Part shown: one piece after another, positions 55,622-64,000 of the stretch | How positions within the stretch are numbered: the first letter of the stretch is position 1 | Layout: each line of letters starts with the position of its first letter | Source of the DNA: Cherax quadricarinatus | Taxonomy: Eukaryota > Arthropoda > Malacostraca > Decapoda > Parastacidae | Assembly (NCBI RefSeq): GCF_038502225.1 | Contig: NC_091321.1 | Coordinates: 36,500,048-36,564,047 of the forward strand | Reading direction: 5' to 3' | DNA length: 64,000 nt | Notes under the pieces: generated by a model | Told to the model about the DNA's origin: nothing | Database searches by the model: none | Seen by the model: the letters and a program-made list of their open reading frames with translations, nothing else | Translations under genes and position numbers: made by a program

Positions 55622-55984
55622 TAGTAATAATAGAGGTTAATGATATACATTAACCTTGGGACTACAACAAAATTAGACTCTGATAACTGGTAAACTGCCA
55701 CACTGTTCTCCGAGGCTCACGTGATCGTTCATCTCTTGGTCATGTCGGCTGTCATGTTCAGTGGTCCACTGAGAGTGCACCGGAACTCAGTACAGCCTTT
55801 CCAAATCGGTGTTTAAAATGGTCTTCGTGAGAATTTTGGAGATAGCTTTTCTTGTGCACGAAAAACAAAGATTTATCTGCAAGCTAGTTATTAAATTCTT
55901 GATATCTTGGTTCTGCCTGTGATATGTGTAGATGTGATCGATACATAATATACAAACAATATATTCTCTTTATTTCTGTATTTT

Positions 55985-56625
55985 ACAGACCCTAAGACCC
56001 AAGATAAAACGTATTCAGTTAACTGGTGCAAATAAGCGAAAAACTATCAAAAAAGAAACAAGGGAAGACTGGATTTAGTGTCCAAGACACAAGATGATAT
56101 ACTGATTCAGGATCAGAATCAATCTCCACAATCAGGAGTGGACACAAATACCATTTTGATCACTTCATAATCAAAATATGACGAGGATGGAATCAGCGAG
56201 GTGTACAGGCAGGTTCATCCAGCATTTGTCTCGTTACTGATCTCATTTTGCCTGTAAATTTTCTTGATACCTCTGCTGTAAACGTTCATCAAAGTTGCTT
56301 TACAAGACATGCTGGTGTTGAAATAATTGCTGAAAATGAAAGTTTAGTGAACCATAGTGATGATGGTGAGATGAAGTAAATATAGTAAAAGTTCCTGGGT
56401 TGTGGCTTGATTTCTCTGTTGATGATGTGGATTATTGGAATATTTGTGGACTCAGCGACTGTCAACACCACAGTGGACATTTGACAAGTCTAACAAACAT
56501 TTCAGTATGGCAAACCTTCAACATACTCTTCAAAAAAACTTTTCGTTGGGACAAAAGCAAATGGAGAGAAATACAAGAGAGATATGCTATTGTATTCACC
56601 ATCAAGAGGATCAGTTTAATGTTTA
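55985..56625 (+). pseudogene. hAT-like transposase remnant, N-terminal part
   Basis: Near 56007 the plus strand encodes IKRIQLTGANKRKTIKKETR, a basic start like the N-terminus of ZMYM/TTF-type hAT transposases. Near 56400 it reads DFSVDDVDYWNICGLSDCQH, followed by DKSNKHFSM-like sequence. Stops and frame changes are frequent. The reading resumes at 59540 after the minisatellite. Assignment rests mainly on the better-preserved second part. Confidence 0.45.
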
Positions 56626-56810
56626 GTTATAAACTAGAGAAATACTATTGTACACAAATAATCCGCACATATTGCTCCAGTCACGGAATTGTGCCTTTAT
56701 TTTTTAACAAATATAATTGTATTTGATTATCATGAAAAAAGCACTACTCATTGAAGCTCTGTGGTAACATACGTAACCCGCAGACAAGGTGCTGGGAAGG
56801 CAAAAACAAA

Positions 56811-57498
56811 TTCAGGAAGAGTGTTATTACTGGGAACATGCCTTGAGGCGTGACATAGCTGTTATTACTGGGAGCATGTCTTGAGGCGTGACATTGAGGC
56901 GTGACATAGCTGTTATTACTGGGAGCATGTCTTGAGGCGTGACGTAGCTGTTATTACTGGGAACATGTCTTGAGGCATGACATGGCTGTTATTACTGGGA
57001 ACATGACTTGAGGCGTGACATAGCTGTTATTACTGGGAACATGCCTTGAGGCGTGACATAGCTGTTATTACTGGGAACATGCCTTGAGGCGTGACATAGC
57101 TGTTATTACTGGGAACATGCCTTGAGGCGTGACATAGCTGTTATTACTGGGAACATGCCTTGAGGCGTGACGTAGCTGTTATTATTGGGAACATGCCTTG
57201 AGGCGTGACATAGCTGTTATTACTGGGAACATGCCTTGAGGCGTGACATACCTGTTATTACTGGGAACATACCTTGAGGCGAGACATAGCTGTTATTACT
57301 GGGAACATGTCTTGAGGCGTGACATAGCTGTTATTACTGGGAACATACCTTGAGGCGAGACATAGCTGTTATTACTGGGAACATGCCCTGAGGCGTGACG
57401 TAGCTGTTATTACTGGGAACATGCCTTGAGGCGTGACATAGCTGTTATTACTGGGAACATGTCTTGAGGCGTGACATAGCTGTTATTACTGGGAACAT
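56811..57498. repeat. 38-bp minisatellite, left block (~18 copies)
   Basis: The unit contains 'tgttattactgggaacatgt' and 'cttgaggcgtgacatagc'. It continues, same phase and orientation, at 58884-59545 after a LINE-D insertion. Confidence 0.96.
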
Positions 57499-58883
57499 AT
57501 AAGTGAACAGTATTTAGATAAGGCTAAGGAGGTCTTTGTGGCATTTATGGATTTGGAAAAGGCGTATAACAGGGTGGATAGGGGGGGGGCAATGTGGCAG
57601 ATGTTGCAGGTGTATGGTGTAGGAGGTAGGTTACTGAAAGCAGTGAAGAGTTTTTACGAGGATAGTGAGGCTCAAGTTAGAGTATGTAGGAAAGAGGGAA
57701 ATTATTTCCCAGTAAAAGTAGGCCTTAGACAAGGATGTGTGATGTCACCGTGGTTGTTTAATGTATTTATAAATGGGGTTGTAAGAGAAGTAAATGCGAG
57801 GGTCTTGGCAAGAGGCGTGGAGTTAAAAAATAAAGAATCACACATCAAGTGGGAGTTGTCACAGTTGCTCTTTGCTGATGACACTGTGCTCTTGGGAGAT
57901 TTCTGAAGAGAAGTTGCAGAGATTGGTGGATGAATTTGGTAGGGTGTGCAAAAGATGAAAATTAAAAGTGAATACAGGAAAGAGTAAGGTTATGAGGATA
58001 ACAAAAAGATTAGGTGATGAAAGATTGGATATCAGATTGGAGTGAATGTATTCAGATATTTGGGAGTGGACGTGTCAGCGGATGGGTCTATGAAAGATGA
58101 GGTGAATCATAGAATTGATGAGGGAAAAAGAGTGAGTGGTGCACTTAGGAGTCTGTGGAGACAAAGAACTTTGTCCTTGGAGGCAAAGAGGGGAATGTAT
58201 GAGAGTATAGTTTTACCAACGCTCTTATATGGGTGTGAAGCATGGGTGATGAATGTTGCAGCGAGGAGAAGGCTGGAGGCAGTGGAGATGTCATGTCTGA
58301 GGGCAATGTGTGGTGTAAATATAATGCAGAGAATTCGTAGATAGGAAGTTAAGAGGAGGTGCGGGATTACCAAAACTGTTGTCCAGAGGGCTGAGGAAGG
58401 GTTGTTGAGGTGGTTCGGACATGTAGAGAAAATGGAGCGAAACAGAGTGACTTCAAGAGTGTATCAGTCTGTAGTGGAAGGAAGGCGGGGTATGGGTCGG
58501 CCTAGGAAAGGTTGGAGGGACGGGGTAAAGGAGGTTTTGTGTGCGAGGGGCTTGGACTTCCAGCAGGCATGCGTGAGCGTGTTTGATAGGAGTGAATGGA
58601 GACAAATGGTTTTTAATACTTGACGTGCTGTTGGAGTGTGTGCAAAGTAACATTTATGAAGGGGTTCAGGGAAACCGACAGGCCGGACTTGAGTCCTGGA
58701 GATGGGAAGTACAGTGCCTGCACTCTGAAGGAGGGGTGTTAATGTTGCAGTTTAAAAACTGTAGTGTAAAGCACCCTTCTGGCAAGACAGTGATGGAGTG
58801 AATGATGGTGAAAGATTTTCTTTTTCGGGCCACCCTGCCTTGGTGGGAATCGGCCAGTGTGATAATAAAATAAAACAAAAAAA
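57499..58883 (+). mobile_element. LINE-D copy f inserted in the 38-bp minisatellite
   Basis: 5'-truncated RTE-like copy. 57538-57906 encodes RT (AFMDLEKAYNRVDRGGAMWQ, VGLRQGCVMSPWLFNVFING, LLFADDTVLLGDF). 58042-58623 encodes the post-RT region (FRYLGVDVSADGSMKDEVNH, RWFGHVEKMERNRVTSRVYQ). The 3' UTR ends in 'gtgataataaaataaaacaa'. Frameshifts near 57590 (G-run) and 57905 and a stop near 58340 inactivate it. Flanking sequence is minisatellite on both sides, so the array predates the insertion. Confidence 0.92.
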
Positions 58884-59545
58884 TGTCTTGAGGCGTGACA
58901 TAACTGTTATTACTGGGAACATGTCTTGAGGCGTGACATAACTGTTATTACTGGGAACATGTCTTGAGGCGTGACATAGCTGTTATTACTGGGAACATGT
59001 CTTGAGGCGTGACATAGCTGTTGTTACTGGGAACATGCCTTGAGGCGTGACATAGCTGTTATTACTGGGAACATGCCTTGAGGCGTGATATAGCTGTTAT
59101 TACTGGGAACATGTCTTGAGGCGTGACATAGCTGTTATTACTGGGAACATGTCTTGAGGCGTGACATAGCTGTTATTACTGGGAACATGCCTTGAGGCGT
59201 GATATAGCTGTTATTACTGGGAACATGTCTTGAGGCGTGACATAGCTGTTATTACTGGGAACATGTCTTGAGGCGTGACATAGCTGTTATTACTGGGAAC
59301 ATGTCTTGAGGCGTGACATAGCTGTTATTGCTGGGAACATGTCTTGAGGCGTGACATAGCTGTTATTACTGGGAACATGTCTTGAGGCGTGACATAGCTG
59401 CTATTACTGGGAACATGTCTTGAGGCGTGACATAGCTGCTATTACTGGGAACATGTCTTGAGGTGTGACATAGCTGTTATTACTGGGAACATGTCTTGAG
59501 GCGTGACATAGCTGTTATTACTGGGAACATGTCTTGAGGCGTGTC
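58884..59545. repeat. 38-bp minisatellite, right block (~17 copies)
   Basis: Same unit as 56811-57498. The right block is dominated by 'aacatgtcttgaggcgtgac', whereas the left block has many 'aacatgccttgaggcgtgac' units. Confidence 0.96.
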
Positions 59546-59945
59546 CTAGATGTTAGTCGCATGCCAGCTGTACGTGATTTGGCTTTTCCAGGAACAGAGG
59601 AAAGATTTGTATCATTGCTGAATGGAAAATGTGTTAAGGCTGATTAAGCTCATTATACAGTTTGATCCATTTTTAGCAAGTCACATTTCAGAATACTCTT
59701 TAGCTGTTCAAAACCACCTGTGAAGAACACATTCAATGAATGGTTCAAAAAGTCAATTCTCTCTTTGTTGACCGAAAAAAATCTTCTGGTTATTTAAGTT
59801 TCTCAGCTGATTCAGCATCAAATCTATCACATATCAATCATTTAAGTGTTGTACTTAAGTATTTAAGAGATGCACAGCCTATTGAATGCTTTATAACCTT
59901 TCAGGAAATGAAAAGCCGTACTGGTGTTACAGTACTTATGTGAAG
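59540..59945 (+). pseudogene. hAT-like transposase remnant, catalytic-region part
   Basis: At 59740-59943 the plus strand is open and reads GYLSFSADSASNLSHINHLS, then VVLKYLRDAQPIECFITFQE. This resembles the D-S/T-x-D-x-S-H-x-x-Q-L/H-S block of the DUF4371/ZMYM-type hAT transposases, in which the Asp is part of the catalytic RNase-H-like fold. Upstream, 59560-59720 gives broken sequence including VRDLAFPGTEERFVSLLNGK. The dimerisation domain is absent. Confidence 0.55.
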
Positions 59946-60065
59946 TTTGTAAGCAAAATTTTTCAAAATGCAGAGGTTAATCTTACGACAACGCTGCTAA
60001 CATGTCTGGGAGTTATAAAGGATGCAGAAATAAAATACAAACAATTAAGTTTGATACATATATAA

Positions 60066-63000
60066 TGGTAGTAGGTTGGTAGACAGCAACCACCCAGGGA
60101 GGTGCTACCGTCCTGCCAAGTGAGTGTAAAACGAAAGCCTGTAATTGTTTTACATGATGGTAGGATTGCTGGTGTCTTTTGTCTGTCTTATAAATATGCA
60201 AGATTACAGGTACGTCTTGCTACTTCTACTTACACTTAGGTCACACTACACATACATGTACATGTTTATTTATACACACTCATCTGAATTTTCTTTGATT
60301 TTTTCTTAATAGTTCTTGGTATTATTACTTTTCCTTTTATATCCATGGGGAAGTGGAAAAAGAATCTTTCCTCCGTAAGCCATGCGTGTTGTAGCAGTCA
60401 ACTAAAATGCCGGGAACAATGGTTAGTAACCCCTTTTCCTGTAATAATTACTAAAAAGAATAATAAGAAGAAAATTGTCAAAGTGGGATGTCTGAATGTG
60501 CGTGGATGTTGTGCGAATGATAAGAAAGAGATGATTGTGGATGTTATGAATGAGAAGAAGCTGGATGTCCTGGCTTTAAGTGAAACAAAGCTGAAGGGGG
60601 TGGGAGAGTTTCAGTGGAGAGGAATTATTGGGTTTAGGTCAGGGGTTTCAAATAGAGTTAGAGCTAAAGAAGGAGTACCAATAATGATGAAGGATAAGTT
60701 ATGGCAGGAAAACAGGGTCTATAAATGTATTAATTCAAAGATTATGTGGAGTAAAATAAAGGTTGGATATGAAAAGTGGGATATAGTAAGCGTATATGCA
60801 CCTGGAGAAGAAGGAAGTGTAGAGGAGAAGGAGAGATTTTGGGAAATGTTGAGTGAATGCGTGGGGAGCTTTGAACCAAGTGTGAGAGTACTTGTGGAGG
60901 GGATTTTAATGTTATAGTGGGTAAAATTGTTGTGGAGGGAGTAGTAAGTAAATTTGGGGTGCCAAGGGTAAATGAAAATGGGGAGCCTTTAATTGAGCTA
61001 TGTGGAGGAAGAGGTTTGGTAATAAGTAATACATATTTTATGAAGAAGAGAATGAAAAAATATACAAGGTATGATATAGCACGTAATGGAAGTAGTTTGT
61101 TAGATTATGTATTGGTGGATAAAAGGTTGATGGGTAGGTTCCAGGATGTACAGGTTTATAGAGGGGCAACTGATATATCGGATCATTATCTAGTTGTAGC
61201 TACAGTTAGAGTAAGAGGTAGACGGGAAAAGAGGAAAATGGCAACAACAAGCAAGAGGGAGGTGAAAGTGTATAAACTAAGGGAGGAGGAAGTTCGGGTG
61301 AGATATAAGCAACTATTGGCAGAAAGGTGGGCTAGTGCAAAGTATGAGTAGTGGGGGGGGGGGTTGAAGAGGGTTGGAATAATTTTAAAATTGCAGTATT
61401 AGAATGTGGTGCAGAAGTTTGTGGCTATAGGAGGGTGGGTGCAGGAGGAAAGAGGAGTGATTGGTGGAATGATGAAGGAAAGGGTGTGATAAAAAAGAAA
61501 AAGTTAGCTTATGAGAGGTTTTTACAAAGCTGAAGTATTATAAGAAGAGTAGGGTATATGGAGAGTAAAAGCAAGGTGAAGAGAGTGGTGAGAGAGTGCA
61601 AAAGGAGAGCAGATGATAGAGTGGGAGAGGCACTGTCAAAAAAATTTTAATGAAAATAAGAAAAATTTTTGAGTGAGTTATACAAGTTAAGAAAGCCTAG
61701 AGAACTAATGGATTTGTCAGTTAAAAACAGAGTAGGGGAGTTAGTAGATGAGGAGATGGAGGTTTTGGGTAGATGGCGAGAATATTTTGAGGAACTTTTA
61801 AATGTCGACAAAGAAAGTGAAGTGGTAATTTCATGCACTGGCCAGGGAGGTATACCATATTTTAGGAGTGAAGAAGAACAGGATGTGAGTGTGGGGGAGG
61901 TGCATGAGGCATTACTTAGAATGAAAGGGTAAAGCAGCTGGAACTGACGGGATCATGACAGAAATGTTAAAAGCAGGGGGGGATATAGTGTTGGAGTGGT
62001 TGGTACTTTTGTTTAATAAATGTGTGAAAGAGGGGAAGGTACCTAGGGATTGGCGGAGAGCATGTATAGCATCTTTATATAAAGGGAAGGGGGACAAAAG
62101 AGATTGTAAAAATTATAGAGGAATAAGTTTACTGAGTATGCTAGGAAAAGTGTATGGTAGGGTTATAATTGAAAGAATTAGAGGTAAGACAGTATGAAGG
62201 ATTGCAAATGAGCAAGGAGGTTTCAGAGTGAAGCATATATGTGTGAACAGTACTTAGATAAAGGTAGGGAAGTTTTTATTGCATTTATGGATTTAGAAAA
62301 GGCCTATGATACAGTGGATAGGGGAGCAATGTGGCAGATGTTGCAAGTATATGGAATAGGTGGTAAGTTACTAAATGCTGTAAAGAGTTTTTATGAGGAT
62401 AGTGAGGCTCAAGTTAGGGTGTGTAGAAGAGAGGGAGACTACTTCCCAGTAAAAGTAGGTCTTAGACAAGGATGAGTAATGTCACCATGGTTGTTCAATG
62501 TATTAATAGATGGGGTTGTTAAAGAAGTAAATGCTAGGGTGTTCGGGAGAAGTGTAGGATTAAATTATGGGGAACTAAATACAAAACGGGAATTGACACA
62601 GTTGCTTTTTGCTGATGATACTCTGCTTATGGCAGATTCTACAGAAAAATTGCAAAGGTTAGTGGATTAGTTTGGGAGTGTGTGTAAAGGTAGAAAGTTG
62701 AAAGTGAACTTAGAAAGGAGTAAGGGGATGAGGGTATCAAATGATTTAGATAAAGAAAAAATGGATATCAAACTGGGGAGGAGGAGTATGTAAGAAGTGA
62801 ATGTTTTCAGATACTCGGGAGTTGACGTGTCGGCAGATGGATTTATGAAGGATGAGGTTAATCATAGAACTGATGAGGGAAAAAAGGTGAGTGGTGCAAT
62901 GAGGTATATGTGGAGACAAAAAATGTTATCCTTGGAAGCAAAGAAGGGAAAGTATGAAAGTATAGTAGTACCAACACTCTTATATGGGTGTAAAGCTTGG

Positions 63001-63680
63001 GTTGTGAATGCTGCAGCGAGGAGGCGGTTGGAGGCAGTGGAGATGTCCTGTCAAAGGGCAATGTGTTGTGTAAATATTATGCAGAAAATTCGGAGTGTGG
63101 AATTTAGGAGGTGTGGAGTTAATAAAAGTATTAGTCAGAGGGCTGAACAGGGGTTGTTGAGGTGGTTTGGCCATTTAGAGAGAATGGAACAAAGTAGAAT
63201 GACATGGAGAGCATTTAAATCTGTATGGGAAGGAAGGCGGGGTAGGGGTCGTCCTCAAAAAGGAAGGGGTAAGGGAGGATTTGTGGGCGAGTGGCTTGGA
63301 CTTCCAGCAGGCATGCATGAGCACGTTCGATAGAAGTGAATGGAGACGAATGGTATTTGGACCTGACGATCTGTTGGAGTGTGAGCATTGTAATATTTAG
63401 TGAAGGGATTCAGGGAAACCAGTTATTTTTATAAAGCCGTGCTTGAGAACTGGAAATGGGAAGTACAATGCCTGCACTTTAAAGGAGGGGTTCGGGATAT
63501 TAGCAGTTTGGAGGGATATGCTGTGTATCTTTATAAGTATTTGCTTCTAAACTGTTGTGTTCTGAGCACCTCTGCAAAAATAGTGATTATGTGTGAGTGA
63601 GGTGAAAGTGTTGAATGATGATGAAAGTATTTTCTTTTTGGTGATTTTCTTTCTTTTTGGGTCACCCTGCCCAAAAAGAA
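60066..63680 (+). mobile_element. LINE-D copy g: near full-length RTE-like element
   Basis: The 5' UTR (60066-60344, starting 'tggtagtaggttggtagaca') is followed by coding in several frames. Endonuclease: VKVGCLNVRGCCANDKKEM and LDVLALSETKLKG near 60480-60600; SLLDYVLVDKRL and TDISDHYLVV near 61090-61200. Linker: 61230-61800. RT: NYRGISLLSMLGKVYGRVII near 62110; AFMDLEKAYDTVDRGAMWQM at 62281; VGLRQG then a stop at 62473; LLFADDTLLMADST at 62605. Post-RT region: RWFGHLERMEQSRMTWRAFK near 63160. The 3' UTR is diverged and breaks off near 63680. At least seven frameshifts or stops make it non-functional. Confidence 0.88.
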
Positions 63681-64000
63681 AAACAAAAGTTTCTCTTTTT
63701 AAATTCAGTAATTTATACAGGAGAAGGGGTTACTAGCCCCTTGCTCCTGGCATTTTAGTCGCCTCTTACAACACGCATAGCTTACGGAGGAAGAATTCTG
63801 TCCCACTTCCCCATGGAGATAAGATGAAATAAAAAAGAACAAGAACTAGTAAGAAAATAGAAGAAAACCCAGAGGGGTGTGTATATATATGCTTGTACAT
63901 GTATGTGTAGTGTGACCTAAGTGTAAGTAGAAGTAGCAAGACGTACCTGAAACCTTGCATGTTTATGAGACAAAAAAAATGGACACCAGCAATCCTACCA
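63681..64000 (-). mobile_element. LINE-D copy h: inverted 5' UTR/start region
   Basis: The reverse complement of 63720-64000 matches 60160-60440: it begins 'tggtaggattgctggtgtcc', passes 'caggtacgtcttgctacttc' and 'ccatggggaagtgg', and ends near 'ggctagtaaccccttctcct'. It meets copy g's 3' UTR near 63675 at 'gggtcaccctgcccaaaaag'. The element's far 5' end lies beyond the window. Confidence 0.85.

Overview
The window is eukaryotic nuclear DNA, most likely from an arthropod and probably a decapod crustacean. This is inferred from the mixture of CR1-like, RTE-like, Penelope-like, Ty3/gypsy and hAT elements, the abundance of (TA)n, (TG)n and (GGT)n tracts, and one host gene of the GMC oxidoreductase family. 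Almost everything is transposon debris, microsatellite or minisatellite. No bacterial-type operon, rRNA or CRISPR array was seen.

Layout. 130-6725: a degraded Ty3/gypsy retrotransposon on the minus strand, bounded by diverged LTRs, with integrase placed before reverse transcriptase. A SINE and a 767-bp hAT-type MITE sit inside it. 7556-10060: the 3' end of a second gypsy pol, in which a 55-bp segment has expanded into about 29 tandem copies. 10056-12512: (TAC)n followed by about 1.9 kb of (GGT)-rich DNA. 12525-15860: SINE, LINE and TIR-element fragments ending in a long (TA)n tract. 15863-19545: a nearly complete retroelement with an unusual reverse transcriptase (YLDDGT) and a C-terminal endonuclease-like region. 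19680-24633: RTE-like and Penelope-like fragments, TIR elements and tRNA-type SINEs separated by (TA)n tracts. 25288-41100: a head-to-tail chain of one LINE family (here called LINE-C). Each unit abuts (TG)n, and the longest unit has been interrupted by a nested LINE (LINE-B), an AT-rich insert and a CR1 element with an esterase-type ORF1.

41928-48370 holds the only convincing host gene, on the plus strand. One exon (start codon at 41986) ends in the residues YDFIV, and the next (48168-48370) continues with VGSGSAGSAVASRL, the FAD-binding start of a GMC oxidoreductase. The 6-kb intron between them is almost entirely two minisatellites. Every unit carries the same polypyrimidine-AG string as the true 3' splice site, so the real acceptor is simply the last repeat. 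The gene continues beyond the window through an intron of at least 15.6 kb.

48371-64000, within that intron, holds further LINE-B, CR1 and LINE-C copies (one with a 20-bp minisatellite inside it), a 160-bp-arm inverted repeat, a broken hAT transposase, a 38-bp minisatellite that has itself been invaded by an RTE copy, and a near full-length RTE element facing an inverted second copy.

Recurring theme: at least four minisatellites here (55 bp, ~32 bp, 20 bp and 29/32 bp) can be traced to an identifiable parent sequence at their own edge: gypsy pol, a SINE tail, a LINE 3' region and a splice acceptor.
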